Assembly (NCBI RefSeq): GCF_030384665.1 | Contig: NC_083678.1 | Coordinates: forward strand, 930,001 to 994,000 | Direction of reading: 5' to 3' | Length of the DNA stretch: 64,000 bases | Source of the DNA: Lodderomyces elongisporus | Lineage: Eukaryota; Ascomycota; Pichiomycetes; Serinales; Debaryomycetaceae | Shown: positions 20,767 to 31,456 of the stretch, piece after piece | Layout: every line of letters starts with the position of its first letter | Numbering within the stretch: the first letter of the stretch is position 1 | Program-made: the position numbers and the translations under genes | Notes under the pieces: model-generated | What the model saw: only the letters and a program-made list of their open reading frames with translations | Database searches by the model: none | What the model was told of the DNA's origin: nothing

Positions 20767-21273
20767 GGTGTATTGTTCTGATGTAGGTCAAGCTAGATGA
20801 GATACGGGCAAAAAGTAATTTGGTGGAGTTTCTCTTAAGCTTGTAGTGGTTGTAGAAAAAGAAGTACACCTTGTTTTTTTTACAAGAGGGAGGGGGTGAG
20901 AGAACTTGTATGTTTTGGCGAGCGATGCTGATAATTTTTTGTTCCATTTTCTTCGATCTGAAAATTCGCGGAATCCGCGACATTTGCGGCGAAAAAAAGT
21001 CTCTAACGTTTTTCTGCTGTTTTTGGTTATTTTGTCTCATTTTCTTTTTGCTTTTCTACTAGTAATACAAGTTTAACTGTACTAAAAAAATCAAAAAGAA
21101 AAAAAGAGAGGTTATGTAATTTGACCGATTTAAACAAGAGATTCAACCAAAGAAAAACTAACGAAAAGGAAGAGAAAAAGAAAAAGAAAAAGAAACCGAA
21201 GTAAAATTCAACAGGAGTTTGAAAGGAATAATAACTTTTTTTTATCAAATTCTATACAGTTCTTATACTAGCA
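20767..21273. promoter_or_regulatory. Divergent promoter of CCT3 and TIP20
   Basis: A 507-bp spacer with a perfect 15-bp palindrome TCGCGGAATCCGCGA at 20966-20980, about 200 bp from the CCT3 start and 294 bp from the TIP20 start. Its inner core CGG-AAT-CCG has the inverted CGG-triplet form recognised by Zn2Cys6 regulators. The rest is purine-rich. Confidence 0.55.
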
Positions 21274-23640
21274 ATGCTGGAAAAGAATTATGTTAATTTG
21301 CACTTTGCCACGCTTGATGATCTTAATGATATTGATGAAGGAATTGAGAATCTAATCTCCACTCAATCGTTGATTAAAGACGCAACACAGGAGATCATAA
21401 ACCCAGATACATATGCTAGACGAAAACTGGCAAATGAAACCGATTCTGGAGCTAAAATTGAAGTAGATAATAACAAGGTAGCTGCTGCTGCTAGCAAAAT
21501 TTTAGATACTTTATTACCTTTCTACAACTCGAATAATAATGATAACCAAAATTTACAAGCAATTGATAATCTCATTGAAGAATTTGGTCCTGTGCCCATA
21601 TTGGTTGAATTAAAGGGTCAATTGGAGACCAAAATTGAAACAAAAGAAACAATGGAATTCTTGGTCAAATGCAAAAATGTAGAAGATCTATTAAGAACAC
21701 CAGGTCTTTCTATAGATGATTTAATCAGGTTAGCAACAGATGTTGAGCAGTTGCAACAATCTGAACTTACCAAACAGCTAGACGACATAATTGTTGAACA
21801 AAAACGGCAATTTGCTACTCAATTGCGATCTTACCAACAACAGAGTAAATGGCTCAGTGATGAGAATATCTCAAGTAAAAACTTGACATCGTTGAGTCAA
21901 AGCTTTGACCAGTTGATACAGTTACAGTCTGTGAAAGATGCTCCAATTTACCCTGCAAGCTGGTGGGCGTTGGATATATTGCTTGAACCATTTATTACAA
22001 GATTCAACTATCACTTTGACACTCCAAATAAGGACACTAACAAGTTGTCCAAACCGGAGTGGGCATTTGCATATATTGAGAACTTTCTTGACGACAACCT
22101 ACCATTGCTTCGACTCATTGTTGATGATGTATTTAAGTCACTAGGACGTATCGGCACATATGAGGTGATAACCGCATTGCTACAACCAATGAGAAAAAAG
22201 CTTGTGAAAATGGTAGGCGTCATTGACAAAAGCATAAGCACCAACAGTAGTAACAACAACGGCAACAGCAGCAGCAGCAACAGCAACAACAACGGTAGCA
22301 ATAATAATAATAATAACACGGCAATTACCAAAGCATCAGAAAAATTTGGAAGGCTCCTTTCTCATCTAATCTTTGAAAGCTCGTCGTTTGATCAAAGATT
22401 GCGAAACAAGTACAAGTACAATCCTTTTATTAACAATTACCGTAATCCGATATTAGTTAGGTGGGCCGGTCTCACTGGAGATATACTCTTGGATGATAAA
22501 CACCATACAGTAGAGCGCTGGCTCGACTTTGAGCGTGACTTGGCGTCAAAGAGATTCAAGAGAGAGATTCTAGATGCAAATGATGCATTTAAAATCGATT
22601 TTGATTATCAGAATAATCACATGGATCAGCTTACAAAAGATGTGTTGAAACCAACATACTCTGCGTATGGTGTGCTCAAATTGATTAGGAACCTTAACTC
22701 GCATTTTCAAACATTGACCATAGTCAAGTTTCAACTCCAATACGTATCCAAGATTCAATTGAAGCTTTTGGACTCTTATCTTGAGTCACTTAAACTGCAG
22801 TATAAAGATTATATTGACAAGTATAAACTCAAGAGTGTACTTAAAGTCATACCTGGTGCTATGGATGAAGAGATTGACAAAAAGGAGGGCAAAACCCAAG
22901 ATCAGCATTTACAGTCTGGAGTTACAAAACTCACAGAGCTTTTTTGTTCTACAAAATTCATAATCAATGCTATGGAAAATTGGAATCATGAAATACATTT
23001 CACCAAGCTCTGGAAGATGTTTTTGAGCTTACAGTCAAATTCTAACAATGCGATTTCGACCAAAATAACAACAAAAAATGAAGGAATATTTGGTAATTTG
23101 ATTGAACAATATGATGCTTTGTTGACGAAAATCACGCAGAGTTATATTGAGTTTTTCAGGTTTGAAATTAAAAGATTGTTAAAAAAATATGTCAACTCTA
23201 GTCAATGGGAAATAACGCTACTAAATAGCGATGAAAATGGGGAATTTTCAAGAGCACCTTCAGTCGATTTAAAGCCATTAATCAATGCTTTACCAATATA
23301 TCTTGAAATAATCTCACGGTCTGTTTCACAAGTAGATTACTTTGCAGTGTCTGATAGTGCAGTTACAGTGTTGTGCGATATATTGTATGAATACATTCTT
23401 ACAAACAACAAATTCACGAGAGCAGGAGTCGATCAATTGTTGGTAGATTTTGGGGATATTATAAGTTCGTTGCAAGTTTCACTTCAACTCAATACAAAGA
23501 GAAATAGTATTGTTAGCAGTTCTTTAAATACTGGAAGTACTGGAAGTTCTGGAAGTTCTGGAAGTTCTGGAAGTCGTGGGGGTCCTAAGGGTGTTTTGTC
23601 AGGTAATCAAGTACTACTTTTGCAACAACTGCAATTGCAG

Positions 23641-23671
<31 letters not shown>

Positions 23672-23868
23672 CTCCACTATCAAGCGATGGAAACAAGTCC
23701 TATGTCAAAGTTGTTCAGGCAATCGACCTTTTAGACTCAATTGATGTTGAAAGAGCCAAGCAGGTGAAGAATTTGAAAATTTACAATCACTTGCGGGATG
23801 ATTATGCACACCACTTGGAGCAATTAACTGACTCTGAGATCAAGGATTTGCTCAGTAGATTAGTCTAA
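21274..23868 (+). CDS. TIP20: Dsl1-complex tethering subunit Tip20 (RINT1/TIP20 family)
   Basis: An 864-residue protein of the RINT1/TIP20 family. Recognisable blocks include HTVERWLDFERDLASKRF, DVLKPTYSAYGVLKLIRNLN and KFQLQYVSKIQLKLLDSYLE in the middle, and a helical C-terminus ending LTDSEIKDLLSRLV. It acts at the ER as part of the Dsl1 complex that captures Golgi-derived COPI vesicles. It is longer than the 701-residue S. cerevisiae protein because of an Asn/Ser insert (residues about 318-350) and a C-terminal low-complexity insert (about 745-805). The latter holds Gly-Ser repeats and nine consecutive CTG codons at 23644-23670. Under CUG-Ser decoding this is a serine run, which fits a linker. 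Confidence 0.85.
23644..23670 (+). repeat. Nine tandem CTG codons in TIP20
   Basis: An in-frame (CTG)9 tract after a CTA codon. It follows a Gly-Ser-Ser repeat and lies in a region absent from conserved TIP20 blocks. Standard-code translation gives an unlikely poly-leucine in a soluble tether; CUG-Ser decoding gives poly-serine. Confidence 0.9.
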
Positions 23869-24461
23869 AGCTAAATGAAATGTTTCTCTTCTACTGTCAA
23901 AGTATAAGCTATATATTCAATGTGTAAAATTATTACTCTCCTATAATTTTTTTCTCTTTCTTTTTTGTTCTTAATCTTGTGCTTCAGCTCAATTTGCTTC
24001 CTTTGATATTGTGTCCTATATCTACTATCTGTTGGTAATATATTGCTACCGCATGAACGATGAAAGTTTCAATATGCCAACCAGATTGGAAAAATTATTC
24101 ATCTTTCATGTACTTGTGGAAGTAGGGTTAGTAAGTCGTATGACAATATCATAATGTCCGAGAATTAAGTTGTTTAAATTTTAATATATAACAAGATAGT
24201 AACTCCTTGTGTATAACAAAAGGCGAGAATATACCAACATTTTGTTTTTTCATTTCTCAGTATATTTTTTTATTTACTTATTTATTTATTTTTTATTTAT
24301 TTATTTATTTTTTTTATTTTTTTATTTATTTATTTATTTTTCTTTGAAGGTTTTGTTTACATTAAGAATCAGATTATAAACACTCTTCATCAATTTGAAT
24401 CAAAATTAAAAAAACATTTGAAAACAGTAACACCGATACAAGAACCATCTTTTCCTCCCCA
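23869..24461. other. Spacer between TIP20 and DUN1
   Basis: AT-rich. A TTTA tetranucleotide-type repeat spans roughly 24265-24345. The final 60 bp are the DUN1 leader. No GCGCG motif and no other gene were seen. Confidence 0.5.
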
Positions 24462-25876
24462 ATGAGTTTAGTAAAAAAGAGGGTATGTCGATGCAATGAG
24501 CACTTGGATTACACGAAGATATCTTACTAACGTATTCCCCCCTTGGTGTTTTTTTTTTGCTACAGAAATTAATTGAAAATGAGCCATCAGAGAGTCATAC
24601 CGCAAAGCGACAGGCAACTATTGTACCCGAAATTATTGCTAAAATATATAGTATAAGGAACCATCCAACATTGAGTATTCCGCATAAGCTGCGTGTCACC
24701 ATTGGTCGAAGTAGCTCGTGTGACGTCCGAATCCAAGGATTAGACGTGTCGTCCAAACATTGTGAGATGAACTTGATTACACTACCGCAAAGTGATAGCC
24801 AAATGGAGTACTTGAATATTGTTGACTTGAGCTCGAATGGACTTTATATAAATGATGAGAAGTTAGGGAAAGGTTCGAAAGTGATTTTGAAAACAGGTGA
24901 TAAGATTGCCTTTGCAAAAACGGGAGGAACATATATATTTCGATATATGGGAGACGATTTGCCTGAAGGTTCTCAAGTGAAGAAGCAAGCTTTTTTCGAT
25001 GAGTACATCATTGGTAAGCAGTTGGGCTCCGGTCATTATGCTGTGGTTAAGGAGGCCAAGTCCAAAAGGACGGGCGAAATAGTAGCGGTCAAAGTCTTTC
25101 ACCCCAACAAATCCTCATCTGGTTCTGGAACTCAGGATAAAAAATTGCAACAAGAGATGGATTTGCTCTTGTCGATCAATCATCCTAATATTGTACAATA
25201 TCGTGGCCATTATATAGAACCAAACTCGAGTGGTTCGGTAAACACTTACTTGGTGTTGGAGAAGATGAATAGTGGAGAGTTGTTTCAACGAATAATCAAC
25301 AAGACCAAGTTGGGTGTCAACGAGACCAGAGCAATTTTTAAACAACTACTATCAGGATTAAAATATCTACATGACCAGAATATTATTCATCGCGATATCA
25401 AGCCCGAAAATATCTTACTTGACGTTGTACTGCGTACAAACCCAGACCAAGAGCAATTGGGGCCCTGGGATGAAAATGAACTTGATGTTGTTGTTAAAAT
25501 CGCTGATTTTGGGTTAGCAAAGTTCATTGGTGAGTTGAAATTTACAAATACTTTATGTGGAACACCGGCATATGTGGCGCCGGAGATCTTGAGATTAGAG
25601 CTGAAACGAAGTTACTCAACAAAAGTTGATCTTTGGTCCAGTGGTGTATTACTATACGTTTGCTTAAGTGGGTTTCCTCCTTTTAGTGACGAGCTTGCAC
25701 CTCCAAACATGAAGGAGCAGATACTCGAGGGGAAGTATGCTTTTTACTCGCCCTTTTTTGATGACATTAGCGATACAGTCTTGGACTTGATCACCAATTT
25801 ACTACGTGTTGATCCGGAAGAGAGGTTTAACATTGATGAAACATTGGGTCATGAGTGGTTTACCGAACTAGAATGA
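24462..25876 (+). CDS. DUN1: DNA-damage checkpoint kinase Dun1 (FHA plus Ser/Thr kinase), two exons
   Basis: Exon 1 is 24462-24482 (seven codons, MSLVKKR) and exon 2 is 24566-25876, giving 443 residues with a phase-0 junction. Without splicing no ATG lies near the frame start. The FHA domain spans about residues 48-125, with GRSSSCDVRI at 54-63 and SSKH at 69-72. The kinase domain runs from about 154 to the end: GSGHYAVVKEA, catalytic Lys183, HRDIKPEN with Asp284, DFG at 321-323 and APE at 345-347. The single N-terminal FHA followed directly by the kinase is the Dun1 layout; Rad53 has a second C-terminal FHA. In the family, Dun1 is activated by Rad53 and raises dNTP pools. Confidence 0.87.
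24483..24565 (+). other. DUN1 intron
   Basis: Donor GTATGT at 24483-24488, perfect TACTAAC branch site at 24525-24531, pyrimidine tract and acceptor TACAG ending at 24565. Length 83 nt; branch A to acceptor about 35 nt. It joins two in-frame coding segments. Confidence 0.93.
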
Positions 25877-26350
25877 AGAGTATATGTGTGAAATTATAGT
25901 AGTAGTAGTTATATTAATAGTATTAAAAATAAATTGAGGGACTAATGAATATAAGTGGCACACGCCATTAATGAAGCAGATCTCAGCCTAAAGCTCTTGA
26001 TTGTAAAACCAATGTAAATTGATTAATTCGACTGATGCAAGTGTAGAGTGCATATGGGAAGGTGAGAGGGGTTGAGCCAGGGGAGGGGGAGGGGGGAGGT
26101 CGAAGGATAGAACAGAAAGCAAGAGAAATTGTATAAAGTCGTTTATTGCGACCAATTGTTTGGAAAAAGTGCGCGCGTGCGCACACTAAACAACAATACT
26201 TCATATTACACTAAAGTTGTCACCATATGTCGGAAATTAACTAAAGTCCAACGCACCAAAACTATTTTATCAAGTTTTCCACAACCACCAAACACAATTA
26301 CCAACACAGCCTCTATCACTATTTCCTTTTATTAATTGGATTTCTATAAA
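25877..26350. promoter_or_regulatory. OST3 upstream region with alternating purine-pyrimidine GC tract
   Basis: At 26169-26186 the strand alternates purine and pyrimidine for 18 bases (GTGCGCGCGTGCGCACAC), about 165 bp before the OST3 start, with a GTGCGC/GCGCAC inverted repeat. A G-rich patch (GGGAGGGGGAGG) lies near 26080. No gene was seen. Confidence 0.5.
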
Positions 26351-27385
26351 ATGAAGGTCTTTGTTGCACTTTTATTTGCATTTTTATGCAGCATTGCTCA
26401 TTGCGGTCTCACCAATGAACAACTCTTACGTACAGTGAAATCATCAAAGAGAAAAATCCTTCCATTGAACGATGAAAACTTTGAAAATATCCTTAACGGG
26501 AAAAGAGACTACCACATTATAGCATTCTTTACTTCAGAAGCTCCTCAGATTAATTGTGTATTGTGTAAAGACATTGCTCCAGAGTATGAGCTTGTTGCGC
26601 AGTCGTGGTTCCAGGACCATCCCAATGGTATTATTGAAGCAGAGGAGGAGGAAAATCAGAACGATGAAGAAGGATTGGCCAAAGCACCCTTGAAAAACGT
26701 TTACTTTTTCAAGTCAGAGTTTGTTGAATCAAGAAAACTTTTCTCGTTATTTCAGTTAAACAATATCCCCAAAATCTTTTATTTCAAGCCTACAGAGGCC
26801 CTTGGTCCAAACAATTTCCTTAAAGAAAGACAAGAATATCAGTTTTTCCAAGGTGATCAAAAGAGTCTTATGATGAGTTGGTTGCAGGAGTTGACTGGTC
26901 ACAAATTCAATGTCTATATACCTATCAACAGGACCAAATTGTTTCTCAATATCTTTGTTGGTTTTACCGGTACACTCTTGGCCAAGAGATTCCGCAAACA
27001 GATTGGAAATGTGTTGTTATCAAAGATTGCATGGGTTGTGTTTTCCTTAGTGGCTGTGCTATTATTCACCACTGGGTTCATGTTCAACAAGATCAGACTG
27101 ACACCATATGTCATTGAACACCCCGATGGCAGGACAGAGTACTTTATGCCTGGACAACAAACACAATTAGGAGTCGAGACTCAGATCATGTCATTTGTTT
27201 ATGGACTTTTGAGTATCCTTGTCATTGTTTTGATCAAAAGAGCACCCGAAATAAAGACCCCTTCAGTTAACTTGGTATTGGTGGTTATTGTTAGTGCGCT
27301 AATATTTGCATTGTTTAGTTTTCTTTTGTCGATATTTGGATTAAAAGCAGGAGGATTCCCATATAGATTTATCAAGTTCTTTTAA
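26351..27385 (+). CDS. OST3: Oligosaccharyltransferase subunit Ost3/Ost6
   Basis: The ATG at 26351 gives 344 residues. A signal peptide covers residues 1-19 (MKVFVALLFAFLCSIAHCG). A thioredoxin-like lumenal domain follows, with the CxxC pair Cys69/Cys72 in INCVLCKDI. Four transmembrane segments make up the C-terminal half. It ends with a basic FPYRFIKFF tail, as in the OST3/OST6 family. The protein is an ER-membrane subunit of the N-glycosylation complex; the thioredoxin domain holds cysteine-containing substrates by mixed disulphide. An acidic insert (EEEENQNDEE) lies in the lumenal domain. Ost3 rather than Ost6 is favoured by length only. Confidence 0.88.
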   Translation: MKVFVALLFAFLCSIAHCGLTNEQLLRTVKSSKRKILPLNDENFENILNGKRDYHIIAFFTSEAPQINCVLCKDIAPEYELVAQSWFQDHPNGIIEAEEEENQNDEEGLAKAPLKNVYFFKSEFVESRKLFSLFQLNNIPKIFYFKPTEALGPNNFLKERQEYQFFQGDQKSLMMSWLQELTGHKFNVYIPINRTKLFLNIFVGFTGTLLAKRFRKQIGNVLLSKIAWVVFSLVAVLLFTTGFMFNKIRLTPYVIEHPDGRTEYFMPGQQTQLGVETQIMSFVYGLLSILVIVLIKRAPEIKTPSVNLVLVVIVSALIFALFSFLLSIFGLKAGGFPYRFIKFF

Positions 27386-27583
27386 TCAAAAAAAAAAAAA
27401 AATTGAAATTGAAAAGAAAGGAAAAGAAAGGAAAAGGCAAAAAAGACAGAAAAGAAACAGTATAGCTTATAGAGATAGAACTGCTAGATGGATTGAAAAA
27501 AAAAATTAAAAAAAAAAAATTAAAACAAGCTAAGGCAAAAGCAAAAGTAAAATTAAAAAACACAAGTTCGAATACTTGATTTT

Positions 27584-27898
27584 TTACTTGAGTTTGTCGA
27601 GCCTCGAATCAATCTTGTCTAGTTGTCTTAATATATGAGACAACCTTTTTGATAGCTCTTTCACTTTACTTGTTTGCTGTAGAAATTGTTTTTCATCAAT
27701 GATATTTGCATCGACTAGCTCTTTGAAATTGTTTAATCGATCTTCAATGATTTTCAACCTCGTCAAAAGTATAACTTGAGACTGGCTCAACAGTTCGAAG
27801 TTATCATTTAGGCTATCTAATGGGCCACTCAAAAGCGAATGTGCTGCCAATTCAACAGGGTGCAAGTCGTTGATTGAATCATTTGTAGATTTTCCCAT
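27584..27898 (-). CDS. SNN1: BLOC-1 subunit Snn1 (snapin-like)
   Basis: A 104-residue helical protein. The segment HPVELAAHSLLSGPLDSL is very like HPVELSVYSVLSTDLDGL of S. cerevisiae Snn1. It is followed by a SQ-containing helix (LLSQSQVILLTRLKIIEDRL) as in snapin, and then a second coiled-coil helix. Length is nearly the same as Snn1 (102 residues). It should act in the endosomal BLOC-1 complex, which in yeast regulates Rab5/Vps21 on endosomes. Its stop is convergent with OST3 across a 198-bp A-rich spacer. Confidence 0.85.
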   Translation of the reverse strand: MGKSTNDSINDLHPVELAAHSLLSGPLDSLNDNFELLSQSQVILLTRLKIIEDRLNNFKELVDANIIDEKQFLQQTSKVKELSKRLSHILRQLDKIDSRLDKLK

Positions 27899-28420
27899 GA
27901 GTGTACTCGTTAGTATCTAAAGTAGTTTGGCCTTAATGATAGGTTTGTTCCAGATCAAACAGTTAAGGTAGTAAGAACAACAATAGTATCTGCAATGTGA
28001 AAACGAGAATAGTATCTGCAATTATATAAGCACACGAGTAGTATAATCATATATATTCATATATATATATGTATATATAAATATATATCTGACAGTAACC
28101 AAGTCTGGGTAACCGATTCATTCAGTGTTTCAAATTTGGTATCAGTTTAAGATTTACTCCTTTTGCTAACGCGCACACGAAATGAAATGAAATAAAAATA
28201 ATAAAAAAATAAAAATAAAAGGAAAAGAAAAGCAACATCAATGACAGCTCTTGAGGCATGTGATTTAGACAATTTTTTTTTAACCCCAGATGCTTCAGAG
28301 CCAACTTTTTATATATGCAATCGAAATGTAGAGTTCCCACAACCCAACATCTCTTCTTTAACAATAGAGCAGCATCCAGCTATATCATATTATCTATTTA
28401 CATAAATCTATATATCTATC

Positions 28421-28451
<31 letters not shown>

Positions 28452-28485
28452 CTATGTGTATATAAATAGGTTAAGTTTGGGCACT
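27899..28485. promoter_or_regulatory. Divergent promoter of SNN1 and the ROG1-like lipase gene
   Basis: A 587-bp spacer. It contains CGCGCAC at 28170-28176 (272 bp from the SNN1 start, 310 bp from the lipase start), TA-rich runs near 28050-28090 and 28420-28445, and little else. An in-frame upstream ATG at 28315 precedes the chosen lipase start, but the extension (poly-Ile/Tyr from TA repeats) is not protein-like. Confidence 0.45.
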
Positions 28486-31261
28486 ATGACTAGCACTGGT
28501 TCTTTGAAGCAAAACCCACTCATCAATATCCCGCTTGCCATGACACAGGAACAGTTGGATGGCATGACACACAAAATTCTATATAGACAACTCAAATCAG
28601 TCAAGGCTGGGCAAATAGAACGGTTCAAGATTGACTTTTCACCACATGCTGAAGGCGATGAAATAGTGATGCCTCCCACATTATGGGTAAAGATCAAGAA
28701 TACTGAACCGGTGTCGAAACGGGCAATCTATCTTGGTATGTTATAGACGCAATTCTTATTGTTTTTGTTTGTTTTTTGTTTTTTTGAATTTTTCAAATTC
28801 TTTTGAAAAAAATGGGAAAAAGACAGAGCCAGAAACTTATAGTAGCAAGGACTAACAAGTAAAATTTTTTTTTCTGATTGATATAGCTGGACCATATATT
28901 CTATACGTTGATTGTCGACTGCTGGACTATGACCCCAATGTCAAGTATTTCGTCACGGCTGATCAGCCTGTATTTGAGCCACAGTTGATGGCTGGTCAGT
29001 CTTTCTATATCCAATTACAATGCCACACGTTGAAAAAGAGTTACTCTTGGATTGTTGATGTTGTTTCCCAAATCATTTTCAACAACACAATCACTATAAA
29101 CTTTGAAATCACCATTGGCACGTCGAAACAGGTCTTGCATGATGCAACTGTGAATAGAGACCAAATCGTTAATGCCGATAAGATTGGTACATTCCATCCC
29201 TTACTTCAAGTCACTGAGTGGGATACTAAGGACTTGTGGAACTTGCCTGTACCACTGCCGAATCGACCTAAACATCTTGTGATTTTGACGCATGGCTTGC
29301 ATTCAAATGCAAGTGCAGATATGCTATACTTAAAAGAACAAATTGATGCAATTACAAATTCGCATGGAGAATACGTTGAAGAAGAGGTTGTTGTTAAGGC
29401 ATTTTTTGGAAATATTGGCAAGACTGAGCGGGGTATCAAATATTTGGGAAGCAGGGTTGCTGAGTATATTGTACGCTTAGTCACACAAGACGAGTCCCTT
29501 AATAATGGGCAAGTTACGAAAATCTCGTTTGTGGGCCATTCATTAGGAGGCTGCGTTCAAACATTTGCTATTGCGTACCTTCGTCTGAACTTCCCCTGGT
29601 TTTTTGAAAAGATCAAACCTATCAATTTTGTAGCCATTGCGTCGCCGTTATTAGGGGTAGCTAACGAAAATCCACTTTATGTGCAAATGGTGTTGAGTGC
29701 AGGTTTTGTTGGTAAAACAGGGCAAGAGTTGGGTTTGAAAGTGCTTGAAAACAATTCAAAACCGTTATTGTTGCTCTTGCCAACTGGTTTAACCCATAAG
29801 ACATTAAAACAATTTAAAAGACGTACGCTTTATGCTAACGCAATCAACGATGGAATAACTCCATTGAGGACATCTACATTGTTATATCTTGACTATAAAG
29901 GTATTTCAGCATTGATCAATAACGTTGATAGCAATAATGGCGATGATAAAGACTATGCCAAGATTGATCATACCAACAAGGGTAAAGAAGGAGGTGTAGT
30001 ATCTATGGATAAAACTGAAAAAGTTCCGCGATCTGCGCAGGAGAATAATGGATTTCTGCCGATACAAACTTTTTTATCATTTTTCATGCCTCAAAAGCAG
30101 AATAGTGAAAGTCTGCTGCCGTACAAGAATTTTCAAACACAAGTGGGAGGAAATAAGCAAAGTGAAGGTAAAAATCAAGATGAAGATCATGGTGATGATA
30201 AAGACAATGAGCGTGCAGAAAAGACAGATTTCAAGGCAATCCCCAATGCTACATTTTTGGACAGTGCTGCTGCATTGATCTTGCCACCAATGCCGTCGAT
30301 CAAGTACATTGTTGATCCAACCTCACGAGATAATGTGATAATCCACGACAAAGTGTACTATGAGCAAGACTTGCCCAAGAGGCGTAGTCCAGGCCAAACA
30401 GATGCAAGAGGCAAAGAAGGTGGTGCGTCAACGTCAATGTCAATGTCAACGTCAACTTCAAATTCAATGCCAATGTCAACGTCATCATCATCATCATCGT
30501 CATCGTCCATAAGGCGCAAGATTATTGAGAAAATGGATCTTAACAATATTGAAGCCACAGAGGAGGAGATTGCTCGAGAATATCACAAGAATATGGGGTG
30601 GAGGAAAGTTGTTGTTAAATTAAAGCCTGATGCGCATAATAATATTATTGTGCGCAGGAGATTCGCTAATGCCTATGGCTGGCCAGTAATCCAGCATCTC
30701 GTTGAGGCGCATTTTGGCAAAGAGGCAAGAAAAGAGGAAATTGAAGATGAAAAAGGGGAAGTTGCCGATGAAAAGAGCATATCTGCCATAAATAGTCTTG
30801 ACTCGTTAGATGAGGATCTTGGCTTAACAAAGCTTATCTCTAGGGATATCATTACAAAAGAAAACGAAAAGATTGATGAGAGTACAAACTCAGAAGAGCA
30901 ATTGTGGATTAATTCCAAGGATAATGCCGAAAGCGTGTTTGCTTTGGGTGTTACAGGTTTGATTGGTGAAGTCACTGATCGTGTTGGTGATTTTGGTAAT
31001 CAATTATACAATATGAATTTCAATCCTTCCTTGTTTCCTTTACTTGGACAAATTTCGTTACCTGCAGTTTTGACGTCGACGTCGGCGTCGACTCGAGATG
31101 ATGGTACTGAGGAAGGAGCAAAGAATAAAGGTAAAGGTGAAGGTCTGCTGAAGAGTATGGAAACGGGAGTGAAAAGCTCTGATTCCAAAGAGCAGACAGC
31201 TGATGATGGGGAACAAGACTTGGGAGGAGCATCCAACGGTGTCATGAACTCATTCCTATGA
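28486..31261 (+). CDS. ROG1: Lipase/serine esterase of the ROG1 (DUF676) family, two exons
   Basis: Exon 1 is 28486-28735 and exon 2 is 28887-31261, giving 874 residues. The junction completes an Ala codon so that RAIYLAGPYILYVDCR reads through. Without splicing the frame ends after Gly-Met-Leu. The N-terminal domain is of the kind found in Rog1 and YDL109C. The catalytic part begins LVILTHGLHSNASADMLYL and has the nucleophile elbow FVGHSLGG near residue 300, followed by AIASPLLGV. The C-terminal third is low complexity, with Ser/Met repeats and acidic stretches, and is specific to this lineage. Rog1 is a monoacylglycerol lipase in S. cerevisiae, where ROG1 neighbours TIP20. Rog1 and its paralogue YDL109C cannot be told apart here. 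Confidence 0.85.
28736..28886 (+). other. Intron of the ROG1-like gene
   Basis: Donor GTATGT at 28736-28741, branch site GACTAAC at 28850-28856, acceptor ATATAG ending at 28886. Length 151 nt; branch A to acceptor about 31 nt. Phase 1. Reading through the intron meets a stop within three codons of the donor. Confidence 0.9.
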
Positions 31262-31384
31262 GTAGGAGTACTAGTAGCAGTAGCATTGTGGCAAGGTAAA
31301 TAATAGTATATAGATTTAAAGTTAGATTTAGAATTCCAACTTTTATTTGTAACAAGAACTGAAATTTGTAAGATGTGAAACTGT

Positions 31385-31400
31385 GGGGGGGGGGGGGGGG
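31385..31400. repeat. Run of 16 G
   Basis: Sixteen consecutive G in the convergent spacer between the lipase gene and RPC17. One of six mononucleotide C/G runs of at least 13 bases in this AT-rich window. Confidence 0.95.
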
Positions 31401-31456
31401 ATAAAATATAGATTTAGATGACCCAGGTATAGGTAATCACCTACTCTTTGTTCAAC

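Noticed and set aside
27566..27577. GTTCGAATAC resembling a tRNA B box
   Set aside because: No A box, no cloverleaf and a homopolymer-A context; not a tRNA gene.
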